A DNA stretch of 64,000 nucleotides from Dryas octopetala (GCA_963921425.1 OY992834.1:11701271-11765270); one strand, 5' to 3'. Positions 11,667 to 24,117 are shown, counted from the stretch's first letter. Translations and numbers: made by a program. The notes: generated from the sequence alone by a model not told the origin.

Positions 11667-12559
11667 CTAGCCCATGAATGCAAGCAAGGTTGCCAACACA
11701 AGTGGAAGCCCAATTAGCATATTCATGTTAAGAGTACTAATTGGTGCTCCATTATAATGAGGTGGTGGCGGTGGCGGCGGCGGCGGTGAGTCAGTGGTGG
11801 GGGGAGTGGTAGACGGAGTGGTGGGGGTGGTGGGCGGGCTGCCACTTGGGGTGCCAGCTGCCACAACATTGACTGCAAGCTTCATACCATTGAGGCAGTG
11901 ACCTGGAGTGGGGCATATGAAGTAGACTGGACCAGCTTGGGAGAGGGTAACTGTTGTGCTCCCTCCCTCATAGGATTTGAGGGAATTGCTTGAACTGCAG
12001 CTGTTGTAGTCAGCTTGATTTACTACATCCAACTTGTGGGAAGCATCATAGTTGAACACTGGTTTTGAAGATCAAATGTTTTGGTTAGTACTATAGGTGT
12101 TAGTGAAACATCAATCATGCATACATATTTGGTTTGGTCCAAGTACATGCTAGTCAAGGAGAACATTGATTGTAGTTTGGCAAAGACAAAAAAATACATC
12201 AAATTTGGACCTGTGAATATCTGATAAGAAATTTATTTGGTATATATTTTAAAGATAATTGGACACCAAGAAGAGAAATTGAAATTTTGAAATCTCCTTT
12301 AATATTTGGTTTTGCGTTTCCATATTTAGGAAGACTAGCTAGCTTGATGAGAGATTAATATTGATAATCATAATATGAGTCAAAAGCTTAATCAATTACC
12401 AAGAGTGTCACCAACAGTGAAGGTTTGAGCAGCAGCCCAAGTGTCATAACTTGCTGATGAGCTCCAGCCAGCGCTGTCACCAACAATGTGCTGCACTCCA
12501 TACACTGCAGCTGGACCTGCCACCAGGAGAACCAACAGAGCTAGTGTTGCTGTGGCCAT
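11667..12559 (-). CDS. Uclacyanin-type phytocyanin (GPI-anchored blue copper protein)
   Basis: Two exons, 12559-12400 and 12058-11667, joined in phase 1, encode 183 aa. Residues 1-21 (MATATLALLVLLVAGPAAVYG) form a signal peptide. The plastocyanin-like domain follows (VQHIVGDSAGW ... AVNVV). Copper ligands by spacing are His61, Cys102, His107 and Met112 in CPTPGHCLNGM. The Met (not Gln) fourth ligand marks the uclacyanin group rather than stellacyanin. Cys74 and Cys108 should form the family disulphide. A Ser/Thr/Pro-rich stretch with a run of nine prolines follows (arabinogalactan-like), then a hydrophobic C-terminus (MLIGLPLVLATLLAFMG) fitting a GPI-anchor signal. Expected at the outer plasma membrane or cell wall. 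Electron transfer or cell-wall redox roles are known only for the family. Confidence 0.95.
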
Positions 12560-12646
12560 GCTTGATGATCAAACTTCCTTCTCTATATGCTTGAGAGATG
12601 AGAGACAGAGAAAGAGAGCTAAGGGCCTTTAAGCATATGTAATAAG

Positions 12647-12654
12647 TTATATAG
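12647..12654 (-). promoter_or_regulatory. TATA box of the uclacyanin gene
   Basis: CTATATAA on the minus strand, about 90 bp before the ATG at 12559. The leader between them carries GA-rich sequence (GAGAGACAGAGAAAGAGAG), common in plant 5' UTRs. Confidence 0.6.
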
Positions 12655-15600
12655 ACACAGCTAGCTAATTAAGGGCCTTGAAAGCCTAATATAATATGCA
12701 CAAAGGAAAAGTCACCTACCACCAACACCTTTATTTGGTTTGAGTGCATACCATTTTCTGAAAGTAATGAATTATGTGTATACTATATAGTTTAGTTGTT
12801 AAGGACTTAGTAGTGGTTCTGCTAATTCCTTTATTGTCTGTCCTCATCCCCACCCCCATTTTTGGCTTTTTGGGCAAACTCTATCTACCTAATGCATTGA
12901 GACTTTTGCTTCTACCTCTTTCTCTCTGACTTCATGATCTGAGGCTAATTATGGCATGCATTTTAGGGTCTCTGGCTTGAGCTTGTGGATGGCTCAGCTG
13001 GGGTTCACTGTTATAAAATTTGAGGTAATTAAGCATCACCAAAAGGGATTTAGTACTTAATGGAAACAAAAAATTAAACAACCAATTTTCAAAATTTCTC
13101 TTATGAAAGAAAACTCCCCCCACTCTAAAGAGGAGACACATTCACTTTCACTTTTAGTTGGCGGAGCAATAATCTTACTTGCATAGAGGCTAGAAGGGAC
13201 AGGACCAATATTCATTCCTATATATATGTGGCTGTGCTTTTACATAAATCAAACAATCCTAAAATATAACTTTTCTACATAATGAAAATTCAATGTTATC
13301 CTTTAAATGTAACTTAAATCAGATAAACCATGTAAAATTTATGTATTCTGTATAATTATGATTGCACGCATTTAATTTCCTCATTGCATTGACCAAATAT
13401 TGAAATAAACAAAATGTAACCTTCATGGAAAAGTTAATTTACATATAACATTACCAATTAATTAAGCTAGCGAATCCCCAAGCCAACCCAATGAAACAGA
13501 AGCCAAAGGGGACTCATAAACTTCAATATATCGCATGCATGATTTGACCATATCTCCATTTCTCTATCATTTCTTTTATAGAATGCCACCTAACATGGGA
13601 TAAGGAACACCATCATCATGTATAGATTAAGTAATCATTGATCCCACACCCTATTTTCATAGTGGACTATTGAAAAACGATTAGTTATATTAGGAATTGA
13701 AGCTCATTGTTGACTATTATATGCATGTAGCAATCGGAAACCGGTGGAGTTGTTGAAGCGTGCATTAATTTATTCATAGCAATCATTATTTCTTTTTCCT
13801 TCCAATGACATAACCTTGAAGCAAAAATCAAAGGAAATTTCATGATCAGATGACAAGATCAGGACGATTCCACATTGGTTGGTTAAAGGGATATATGGAT
13901 GCCTACTTGCATGGTCAATGCTTATTCGACCATTGTGGAGATTCACTTAATCACATCCATTGGCCAATGGTGGCAAGTCCAACAAGTACAAGGCTTGCCA
14001 AAGAGAGGAACACATTTCAGGCCCATTAAACAGACACAAGGTCCAAAACAACAAAAGAAAAGCACAAAGGGCAGCCCAAAACTAACAGGAAAAATACCTT
14101 TTTGGAATTTGGATAAGGTCAAGATTGAGCCACCATTAGTTTATTAGTTGAAATAGTTATGACGCAGTTGGTTCTTTGCAAGGTTATGAATTTCATCAAA
14201 ATGGACAAGGACACTGGTCTAAGAATGCTCACATCCATAAGAACTTGAGTGTGGTGGTCTAAGATTATTACTATTATTTTTAAACCCAAACAAAATACTC
14301 TAACCCGAGTCAAAAGGACCTAATTTTTTAGACTAAATCCGCCACTCAAACACCCAGTAACTCTACATGACAAAAGTATCCTTCAATTAATTAAAACATA
14401 AGAAAAAAGAAAATTCTTCAAAATCCTTAATAATCCCAAATTTCTTTTGTAAATATGCAAATACCTCATTTTTAGAGAAATGATAAATACACTTCAAAAT
14501 TATCTTCTCACGCAAGAGGTTCTTGCAAGTATTATTTTTAGATCGCAAATAATAGCTCTTTTTTTTTTTTTTTTAATGCTACTTAGTTTTGTTGTGTTTT
14601 TGGGCCTTTGACTCCACTTGTAACCAAACAAATAATGCTAGAAAGGATAGTATTTTCTAACACAAACCCAACATGAGCACATGAGAAAGTAGATGAAAAA
14701 CCTTTCTAACTCGATGATAGGCGTCATCAAATTAAATTTCTTTTGTTCAGAAGTAATGCCCATCTGCATCTGCAACTTACCAATTTTAAAAGCATTTGCC
14801 TCATATATGCAAAAGCATCCACACGAAAAACTAAGAAGAAAACAAAAATGTTATTTAATTGCAGCCGGTTTTGGGCAGATAAAGCCAATAGGAAAATTGG
14901 TTGTTTTTCAAAAAATCCTTCCACCTCTGAAATGTTTGGCCTGGTGTGAAGGTTATATATTCCCGGCCTTCAAGGCAATACGTACTGTGTGTACTACTAC
15001 AAATAGCTGCTTAAGATATGGAATCTTTCGTATCCATTATCAAATGTTAGTCCTGGTTTTAATTTGAACAGTTGGTAGTTGCATACACAATTAATTTCCA
15101 AGTTCAGATGTCAAAGTGAGACATGGACTTGGTATTGCAGATTCAAATGCAAGATGGGAGAGGGACAAAAGAGGTATATATGTTGGGACGATGAGTTTGG
15201 ATCCTCTAGTGCTCATATTTTTTGGGTTGATAACTTGGTATTTTGTATGTCTAAAACTAGCTACCTAGCTTGTCATAAAATTTTATTAATTAGACAATTA
15301 TTATAGCCTAAAAGTTTTAGTTTTAGGTCACGTGCAATCCCAACAAAATTGAGAAATAGAGCATTCAAATATAGAACATCTTGCAAATAAGACTCTGATA
15401 TCAAATTAAATAACCACTTTCCAAAACATAAACTATCAAAAAATAGACCAAACAAAGCAAGATAAATTCATTTGCTGATTGTTTGGAAATAGAATTATCT
15501 GCTGATCATTTTGATGTTAATTTTGTAGTTATTTTCAAAATTACATCGTTCTGCCTTTAACAATTAGTTTCATTTAGTTTGGATTTACATAAGAAGAAGA

Positions 15601-15830
15601 ATTGAATGGAAAATTAAAATGATATAATTTTGGGTATAAAATCGGCACCAAAAAATCAACAGAGGATCACACTTTGTAAATCCAAAATTTTAAGAGTATA
15701 GAATGATAAACTGAGAGTGTGAATAACAGTTGTCTTAGATTCAATTCCAAGAGTATGTATGGCCTCAATTTGTTAAACATGGAGTGGATGTTCTGTATCT
15801 GTGTAACAATAGCATTCTTGTTGTTGTGGA
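12655..15830. other. Gene-empty AT-rich region
   Basis: I find no spliced gene, RNA gene or bounded transposon here. Open frames at 14119-14313, 14693-15067 and nearby have no recognisable domain and look like chance. Parts near 13900-14060 are somewhat GC-richer but without coding signal. The first part is the uclacyanin promoter. Confidence 0.35.
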
Positions 15831-17428
15831 CAAGGAGTTAAATTTCGAAATTTTCGGCGAAATTTCGCCGAAAATTTCGTTTTTCAAGGGTATGGAAATT
15901 TTGGCACCTATTCGTCAATATTTCGTCAACATTTCGGCGAAATTTTCGAAATTTCGGAAATTTCGCCGAAATTTTCCGAAATATACCGAAATTTCGAAAA
16001 GCTTCGTCTTCTCCAACAATTCCTTCTCTGTCTTCACTCTTTGCAAGAGAGGGAGATCCCAGCCAACTCCGGCCAGATCTCAGCGGCCCAAGAGAGGGAG
16101 ATCCCGGCTAGATCTCGGCGGCCTAAGAGGGGAGAAGAAATCGGGGAGGAAAGGAGGAAGAAATCGGAGAGGAGAAGAGGAAGAGAGGGAGAGGAGAAGG
16201 AGGAAGAGATTTATGCGCGGGCTGGTACTTGGGAGAGAAAAATGAGAGGGAAGAAGGGTCTCTGCCACGGGAAGGAAAAGGTAAGGAACAGGAAGGAAAG
16301 ACCGAAAGAGAAAGGAAGAAGAAAAAACAAGAAACAAAAAGGAGAAACAAAAAAACAAAGAAAGAAGAAGGACTTGATGACCGATGACTGATGGGTGCGA
16401 GTGGGCGACCACTGAGGGACTGACTGCGCCCAGAGGAAGAAAGAGTGGGCGTGGCTTGTTCAGCAATTGCGTGCACAGTGCACTGAAGGAGAAAGAAAAT
16501 AAAAGAAAGAAAAAGTCAAAGAGATAAGGCCATCAGTATTGGGTAGTGGTATTGGGCTGCGTGAATTGATATTGTGGAAGTGTGGACTGTGGAGAGAGAA
16601 TTAACAATTTAACATACAAAATTTGATTTTAGATTTTTAAAATTTATGTTTATAAATTTACAAAAATGTCCATTATTTCAAATATTCATATCTTTTAAAT
16701 CGTAACTCCGATTGATGCACAGTTTACGCTCATATATTCATGTGTTCGAGACCTTTCCAACAAACCACAGGTCGAAGTCAAAAGCACAATAGTTCAAAAA
16801 GTCAAAGAACGGATCAAACTAATTTAAAATAAAAATTATAAAATTAACCTAAAATATTTTATTTCTCAAATAAATTTTTAAAATATTTTTCAAAATAAAA
16901 CTTGGAAAAATACGGGGTCTCACAATCCACCCCTCTTCAAAGGGGTTTCACAATCTATCCCCCTTCAAAGAATTTCGTCCTTGAAATTTCCAATAAAAGT
17001 AATAATCGAACAACTTCAAACAAGCACAAACAACAACAATCCAAAGCTTTGAAAAGTTCTTTTCATTTATGAAAAATTGAAAAATAAATTACACAAGCTC
17101 TGAGGTGTTTGTTAAATTAAATTTATATAATTATTAATTAGTAAGCTATTTTTTTAACAGTATTTGTCTCCAGCGCGCATTATATTCATCTTATATCACA
17201 TGAAACCTACTATATAATTTGGTTTCTTCAATGTTTTTTATCAATGTAGTAGATAATATGTTAAATAAACATATGGTAAAGTTTCATTCAAAATTTCCGT
17301 ATTTTGATAGCAATTTCCGTCATTTCCATCTAATTTTTGTCGAAATTTAAAAATCTTCGAAATTTCCGTCGAAATTTCCATCGAAATTTCCATCGAAATT
17401 TCCTCGAAATCCGAAATTTTATTCCTTG
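15831..17428. mobile_element. Non-autonomous hAT element with 8-bp TSD
   Basis: Left end CAAGGAGTTAAATTTCG, right end (inverted) CAAGGAATAAAATTTCG. The flanking 8-bp duplication is GTTGTGGA (15823-15830 and 17429-17436). An 8-bp TSD and a CAAGG-type terminus indicate the hAT superfamily. Both subterminal regions are packed with AAATTTCGNCGAAATTT-like palindromic motifs (15840-16005 and 17290-17420), possible transposase binding sites. The interior (16040-16480) is purine-rich and open by composition on both strands. Around 16910-16990 lies TACGGGGTCTCACAATCCAC followed by CTTCAAAG repeats, which looks like a captured or inserted LTR-type fragment. No transposase ORF is present. Confidence 0.82.
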
Positions 17429-17750
17429 GTTGTGGATCAGAATGTTCGACAAATTGAGGTCAAAGAAGTAGCTACAATGCAGTAGCGGACGTGGCTACTG
17501 CTGGTTGGACAAGTATATCCAATTTTGATTCCATGTGTCAATCTTGTATAATGAAGCAACGCACTGAGGGCAAAGCCAAATGAAAAACTTCATAAAATGA
17601 CTCATTTTAATGAAGTGCTTCTGTGCTTGTAATTTTCACATCTATTTAAAACTAGTAATAATTTTGACGTTTTTGGTTGTGAAATGACCGAATTATCCAA
17701 ATAGTTGAGAATATCAAGATTATAATCGAACAAGTCTGAGAAACAGTCAA

Positions 17751-17753
<3 letters not shown>

Positions 17754-17781
<28 letters not shown>
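17754..17781 (+). repeat. (AT)n microsatellite
   Basis: Uninterrupted AT dinucleotide tract in AT-rich intergenic DNA. Confidence 0.9.
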
Positions 17782-17933
17782 ACTTTAGAATAAAAAAATT
17801 CAAGATTAGAGTCCATTTGAGAAATTCGGTTCACAAAAAGAGTCAAACTTTATAAACATTTAAAAGCATGGATCAAAATTGTAGGCACTTCATTAAAATA
17901 AGTCATTTTATAAAATTTTCAAAAAAGATTGTA

Positions 17934-18480
17934 GAGGAAATTACAGATTTAGTCTAGTTATTTTATACCTAGTTCAATTTTGGTCCACAATCTTTTTTAA
18001 GTTCTGTTTTGGTCCACTAATTGTTACACTTGTTCAATAAAGGTCCAGATTTATTTCTCAAATTTGACCTATCTTTTACCCTATCAAATCTCACTCAAAT
18101 TCAGCAAGCATATACTTGTTTTAAAGCTATACATTTCTTCTTTACAACCATATAAAGATCATTCAAATTGGAGTTCTAAAACTCAAGATAATTGACTTCA
18201 AAGTAGGGTATTCGAAACTGCCAATTTTTCAAACTTCACCCAATCTTAATTATCTTAGATTCTAATTCTCCAAATTTGTTTTTATGACTAAGAAATGATG
18301 AAATATAACTTATACTTCAATTATAATTGAAAAAAACACAACTCAAAGAATTTAAAGTCACAAATCTGGACCTTTATTGAACAAATGAAATAATTAGTGG
18401 ATCAAAACAGAACTTAAAAAAGATCGTGGATCAAAATTGAACTAGGTATAAAATAAGTTGACCAAATCTGTAATTTCCTT
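17934..18480. mobile_element. Mutator-like MITE with 9-bp TSD
   Basis: Terminal inverted repeats GAGGAAATTACAGATTTAGT (left) and AAGGAAATTACAGATTTGGT (right, inverted) continue for over 100 bp (ATACCTAGTTCAATTTTG, TTCTGTTTTG, GGTCCAGATTT). The element is flanked by AAGATTGTA on both sides (17925-17933 and 18481-18489). Size 547 bp, non-coding. TSD length and long TIRs support a Mutator-like origin. Confidence 0.85.
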
Positions 18481-18688
18481 AAGATTGTATATATCGTAAG
18501 ACTAGAACATGCGATAACATTACCATAACTCTTCATCACATCACGTTACATAATAGTATGGAGTTTAATTAAGAAAGTTTTACCAACTAGCTAGCTTGTG
18601 GTGAGATTTTTCTCCACATTATTGGAGATGTCCTAAGTTTAAATCCTCATGTCCCCAAGATTAAAGAAATTATATATATATATATATA

Positions 18689-19089
18689 CAGGCTCCTTCT
18701 ATTGAGGTATATCTCAACTTATTTATGTTGAGGTATACCCTATTAGGGCCCACACGAGTCGTTTTATGTCGATCCGAACCTTTCATTTTTTACATCTCTA
18801 TTGATAGATCATCCTTGCAAAAAATTAGCCAAATTGAAAATCATTTGCCTATCTAACTTTGATCAAATAAATGGACGAACCAAATATTTTCGATGAAACC
18901 GTCCATTTGTTTTATCATAGTTAGATAAGCAAATGATTTCCTATTTGACTAATTTTTTGCAAGGATGATCTATCAATGAAGATGATCCTTATGAACGGTT
19001 CAGATCGACACAAAACAACTCGTGTGGGCCCCAACAAGGTTATACCTCAACATAAATAAGTTGATGTATACCTCAATAGAAGGAGCCTG
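18689..19089. mobile_element. Hairpin MITE inserted in a TA repeat
   Basis: Outer ends CAGGCTCCTTCTATTGAGGT and its near-complement at the right. The arms of roughly 190 bp pair over most of the element, including GGGCCCACACGAG/CTCGTGTGGGCCC and GATCATCCTTGCAAAAAATT and its complement. It lies between two TATATA tracts, so a TA-type target is likely but the exact TSD is masked. The arms carry the GAACCTTTCATTTTTTACAT block that recurs elsewhere in the window. Confidence 0.75.
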
Positions 19090-19274
19090 TATATATATAT
19101 ATATATCTATAGGCATTAATCTTCAAATAAAAAACAAAAGAAATAATAATTTTTTTTCAAAAGGAAAAAGAAAGTTGTAGACATCATTTATTTTTTTGGG
19201 CCACTAAGTTGTAGACATCACTTAATTCGATTTAACTAGTGTTAAAATGAGTGCCATCTTACCAATATAATAAA

Positions 19275-20500
19275 GGGAGATTTAGAGTTTAGTTCATTTT
19301 ATGAGTCTTTCTTAGACTAAGACCAGTAGTGATTTAGAGTTTTTAATCAAGTTATTTTATTTTTTTACTTTGACGACTTTATGTTAGGTTTTAACTCTGA
19401 AATTTTGGCTAACATGCAGTCTCTACAAAACTCACTCTACACCCCAAGAGGGGAAATACCCTTCAAACTGGGAGAGGACTATATTATGAATTAAAATGAT
19501 TTTTTTATAAATTAAAAGAACTTTATTATGAATTAAAAAAAATTCTTATAAATTAAAGAACTTTATTATGAATTAAAATAATTTTCTTATAAATTTTAAA
19601 ACACACTCGTTCTCCATCTAAAAACTGTTTTGCTAAATAACTCAAGTCTAATTATCTTTATAATAAATAACTAATCATGCTTCCTTACATCATTGATTTT
19701 GAAGACATAATAATGCTTTTCCTATGTATCTAATTAATATATTAATAAGAAGGCCATTGATTGTATTTGACCTATATACACAAAGACATAACATTTATTG
19801 GCTCATTTGTTTCGAGAGTAATGCTATTTGTACACACTTATCTCACCATATTAGTTGACTATCTTATGTGACAGTTGATGAAGTCATGTCATATCAATTA
19901 ATTAGATGGGTTGACATGGCCTCATCAACTGCCATATAAAGTGTTCAACTAATATGGTAGATAAGTGTGTACAAAAAGCATTATTATACTCTTGTTTCAA
20001 TTACATAATATATACATCATGCTTAATTGTATATACTTAATTAAAATAAAAGTACTTAATTAACTTTATTTACTTAATTAATATATATATAACACTTTCT
20101 ATTATAGAGGTGTATTAGTATAGTACCAAAAAAAAAAGTTACAAATAGTTTTATGGGAGACTTAGAGTTCAGTCTATTTTATAAGCCTTTTTTAGACTAA
20201 GACCGGTAGTGATTTAGGGTTTTTAATTAAGTCATTTTACTTTTCTTATTTGACGGCTTTATGTTTCCGCCCAAAATCTCAGAGTTAAAACCTAACATGC
20301 AGTCTTTACAAAATCCACTTTACACCCTAGAAGGGAAAATACCCTTCAAATCGGGGAAGAACTTTATTATGAATTAAAATGATTTTTTATAAATTATTAT
20401 AAAATAAAAAGATTTTCTTATAAATTTTAAAACACTCTTGGTCTCCATTTAAAAACTATTTTTGTAAAGGATCTAAGCCTAATTATCTCTAGTTTTATTC
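19275..20500. repeat. Pair of direct repeats about 350-400 bp, 880 bp apart
   Basis: Copy 1 spans about 19275-19675 and copy 2 about 20155-20500. Shared landmarks in the same order are TTTAGACTAAGACC, GTAGTGATTTAG, AACATGCAGTCT, ATACCCTTCAAA and TATTATGAATTAAAATGATT. Divergence is moderate. The layout (two direct repeats around a short internal region) could be a small TRIM-like LTR element or a segmental duplication. Clean TG...CA ends were not found. Confidence 0.55.
19821..19981. mobile_element. TA-target hairpin MITE, copy 1 of a three-copy family
   Basis: 161-bp near-perfect hairpin with ends ATGCTATTTGTACACACTTA and ATGCTTTTTGTACACACTTA (inverted), flanked by TA on both sides. It lies between the two direct repeats at 19275 and 20155. 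Non-coding. Same outer pattern (TA, then RTGNTA) as the elements at 26866 and 47795. Confidence 0.7.
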
Positions 20501-21591
20501 ATAAAAAATGTTGTGCACAAGAATAATTGGTTTTATCTTCATCTATTTCTTTCTAGTTTTATTTTCATTTGTGTAATAAAATGGCTCATCAACTAACTCA
20601 ATTTTCTTTAATAGTTATTAACGATGTATAGTAGAGGATAACTTTCATGCACATGTGATACTGATTTGGTATCACAACATAGAGAGGAGAGTGAGTCTCA
20701 AAACTTAATGTCCAAAACATTGATTCCATCTATATTGTGATATCTTCTCATAGTATGGGTAAAAGAAGCTCCCTCATAAATTAAAAATTGTCTTCTATCC
20801 TCATTGAGGGTAATATTTTTTCTGGCCATGAATCTTAATATGATTTCCTTCTTTTCTATAAATTATCTTTTAGCCAAAAAAAGAAAATATATATAATACA
20901 AATAATTTTATCCAAAATAAATCCACCGCCCGCGTTAATGGAACAAATAATTTTGAAATGAGTTTGGGGTTTACAGTAATTTGGTCAAAGGAATCAAAAC
21001 TAGCACATCAGGTTTAAATGTTCAATTAATGTTAACCGCATCACAATATAAAATGCCAGGAACAAACATTTCTCAAATCAAATACAAATATATTTCTTCT
21101 TAAAAAGTTAAAAACCTGACGTCAGAAGAAGATAGGTATACTTACCACTCTTTTTTGGCGCGTGAAATACACTAGTTTCGCCTCCCACATGCAAATGGAT
21201 AGAATTAGTGGCTCACCTTTTCAATTTAATATTATCAAATTTATTTATTAAATAATATATTAAGAGTTAGGCTGATCAGCTGACATAAAAGATAAGTGAG
21301 GAATAATATATTCAAGAATTGAGTTTAACGTGATTGTAAAATCAATACAGGAGAAAACAAAAATTAAATAAATAAAATATTGTAATATCAGTTGATGTAT
21401 AAAACTAAGGTTGCGATTTCACACTCTTATTTAGTACATTTGCACTCCTCATTCTATTATAAAAAAATACAAACCAGAGAAGAAGTGCAAATTTATAAGA
21501 TTTCGACGTGAAAAACGCTACCCAATATTTAATGGGAATGAATTCGTGATATTCTATTTTTAACACAAAATTTGACATAAATATTCAATAG
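20501..21591. other. AT-rich intergenic region
   Basis: No gene or bounded repeat recognised. Short patches have promoter-like CA/AT composition only. Confidence 0.3.
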
Positions 21592-21856
21592 GGCCAATTC
21601 TATATAAGATTTTAATGATCTGAACCGTTTATTTTGTAGGTCTCCATTAAATGAACATTTTTGCAAAAAATTAGATAAATCAGAAATTATTTACCTATAA
21701 AAATTAAATGGTTAACAAAATAAACACTTGACATATTAACCATTTAATTTTATATGGTAAATGATTTATGATTTACTTAATTTTTTACAAAGATGATCCC
21801 TTAATAGAGACCTAAAAAATAAACAGTTCGGATCGTTAAAATTCTATATGAAGTGG
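21592..21856. mobile_element. Diverged hairpin MITE carrying the GAACCGTT block
   Basis: The left arm (GGGCCAATTCTATATAAGAT, then GATCTGAACCGTTTATTTTG) pairs with the right arm (AACAGTTCGGATCGTTAAAA, then ATGAAGTGGACCC). An inner pair, TGCAAAAAATTAGATAAATC against its complement, matches the core of the element at 18689 and the array at 51980-52910. No clean TSD was found. Confidence 0.6.
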
Positions 21857-22112
21857 ACCCACTAAAACTTTGTATCAAAAATATAATGTCATTCATCCTG
21901 CTCCATATTTAATATACTAATATAGCGAGTGTAAGGTTAAGATTGAATTGAAGTTTATGGGTCCTTTCTGCCTGGAATTTGGCACCACTCGATGGCCTAT
22001 TTCTATCACAGGGCTACAAAATGAGCACAAATTTTGCCCCACTTGATTGTACATTGTGTACTGCTTCCCTCACTCGGCTAAAATGTCAAATTGTCAATGA
22101 CACATTTACATC

Positions 22113-22120
<8 letters not shown>

Positions 22121-22184
<64 letters not shown>
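22121..22184 (+). repeat. (TC)32 microsatellite in the dioxygenase promoter
   Basis: A 64-base perfect CT dinucleotide run, about 120 bp upstream of the TATA box and 240 bp before the ATG of the dioxygenase gene. Pyrimidine tracts at such positions (Y patch or GAGA-type sites) can act in plant promoters; this one is also likely to be length-variable. Confidence 0.95.
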
Positions 22185-22186
<2 letters not shown>

Positions 22187-22303
22187 GTATAAAAAGCACT
22201 TTTGGGTTACTATTCCATATTTCTTCCAATACATTGTAACCGTTTAACAAGCTGCAAAAAGTTTGATACAAGAAATATATACAAAACAATTTTCACTTGA
22301 CCT

Positions 22304-22311
22304 TATAAATA
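22304..22311 (+). promoter_or_regulatory. TATA box of the dioxygenase gene
   Basis: TATAAATA, 114 bp before the ATG at 22425, a normal plant spacing for a transcript starting near 22335. Confidence 0.65.
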
Positions 22312-22424
22312 GCCAGCAATCAGTCCCAAATAGTACGTACCAAGCAGATCATTCACACAAAAAGCTAGCTTGCTATATATATAGCTGCAGGGCTTTAATT
22401 TCTAAGCCAAAAAAAGAAAAGAGA

Positions 22425-24085
22425 ATGGAAGGTGATCATCATCATGAGGCAGCAAAGAGCTCATCACCAACAAAAACTAAGTCATTCACTAGCGCACTCA
22501 CACTGACCCAATTGGGGGTATCCCATGTGCCCCAACGCTATGTTCTTCCTCCCTCTCAACGCCCAAGTCCTTATCCAAATCTCTCTACCGCCCTTCCCAT
22601 TGTAGACTTTTCCTCTCTGCAAAGTCCTCTTAGGCCCCAAATCATCAACGATATTGGGACTGCTTGTAAGGAACTAGGGTTCTTTCAGGTACATATATAT
22701 AATTTCTGCCCTTGCTCATCAATATTTTCATGCAACTGTTATAATATAATATAATATATAATTAGTCAGGGAAATGTTATTTCCATCCCTAAAATTGTCA
22801 TTACTAGAGCACTACATGCATATGGTTGTTGTACCTCATGTATGTGAAGCTTGTACGTTGCTCTGACAATTAAGCTCCGACAATATAACATATGTTTTTT
22901 TGTTAAATAATATAACGTACGTTAAAAATAACGGTGTTGTTCTTTACGTCCAATTTCATTGCATGCATATGTACGCAATTAGAGCCACTATAATTAATTT
23001 TAACCCCGGCCCCTTTCATGCTCCGCGGGAATGTTTCTTACACTCCCACACTAGAGTGCCAATAACGTCATCCCTTGTAATTATTAACCTTTCCTAACCT
23101 AATTTGTTAAACTTCTTGTAGGTGATCAACCATGGAATCCCTGCTTCAATCATGGAAGATGCCCTAAGTGCTGCAAATGAGTTCTTCAACTTGCCTATTG
23201 AGGAGAAAATGCTTTTAGGTTCTGATAATTTTCATGCACCAGTGAGGTATGGGACAAGTATAAATCATGTTAGGGATAAGGTTCACTTTTGGAGAGACTT
23301 CATCAAGCACTACTCCCACCCTCTTTCAGATTGGATCCATATTTGGCCATCAAATCCTCCCTGCTACAAGTAAGTAGCCAAGCACATCAATTCTAATTCA
23401 TAGCTAGCTAGCTAGTTATTGATCAATATATTGTTCAATATATGTGCATGTTGACACATTTGGAAGCAAACCCATTAATGAAGTAATGAATTAATTTATT
23501 TCTACATATGATCATAGGGAGAAGATGGGAAACTATGCCAAGGCTGTGCAAGTGTTACAAGAGAAATTAATGGAGCTTGTTATAGAAAGCTTGGGGCTAA
23601 ACCCTAATTACTTACAAGAAGATGTTGAAAGTGGGTCCCAAGTAGCAGCTGTGAATTGCTACCCAGCATGTCCAGAACCACAACTTGCACTAGGCATGCC
23701 TCCCCATTCAGATTATGGCTCCATAACGATCCTACTCCAGAGCTGTCCAGGGCTTCAGATTATGGACCAGGCCAAGAACTGGATATCAGTCCCAGCCATT
23801 GAAGGAGCTCTCCTAGTTCAGCTGGGAGACCAGATGGAGGTGCTCAGCAATGGCAGGTACAAGAGTGTCGTTCATCGGGCAACAGTGAGTGAAGACAAGA
23901 ACCGGATTTCCATAGCAAGCCTGCATAGCCTTGCCTTGGAGAAGAAGATAGGACCTGCACCACTGCTTGTGGACAAAGAACATCCAAAGTCATACAAAGA
24001 GTTCAGCTTCAGAGAATTTCTTGATTATATCACGAACAATGATATTATTAAGGGAAGGTTTATTGAGACCCTGAAAGAGAATTAA
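22425..24085 (+). CDS. 2-oxoglutarate/Fe(II)-dependent dioxygenase (DOXC-type)
   Basis: Exons 22425-22688, 23122-23369 and 23518-24085, with GT-AG and matching phases, encode 359 aa. The N-terminal DIOX_N domain includes LPIVDFSSL and the GFFQVINHGIP junction of exons 1 and 2. The C-terminal jelly-roll carries the iron triad His234-x-Asp236 (PPHSDYG) and His290 (SVVHRA), and the 2-oxoglutarate site Arg300-x-Ser302 (NRISIAS). All catalytic residues are present and the length is normal, so it should be active. The family includes flavanone 3-hydroxylase-like, DMR6-like and other specialised-metabolism enzymes that hydroxylate or desaturate small molecules in the cytosol. The substrate cannot be told from sequence. 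The exon pattern fits plant DOXC genes. A LINE tail has inserted just after the stop codon. Confidence 0.95.
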
Positions 24086-24117
24086 TCCATGAGCAGATCA
24101 GGGATGCAGAGTTTTTT

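Noticed and set aside
16041-16476. Lys/Arg/Glu-rich and complementary Ser/Leu/Phe-rich frames
   Set aside because: Purine-rich composition inside a non-autonomous hAT keeps both strands open; no recognisable protein.
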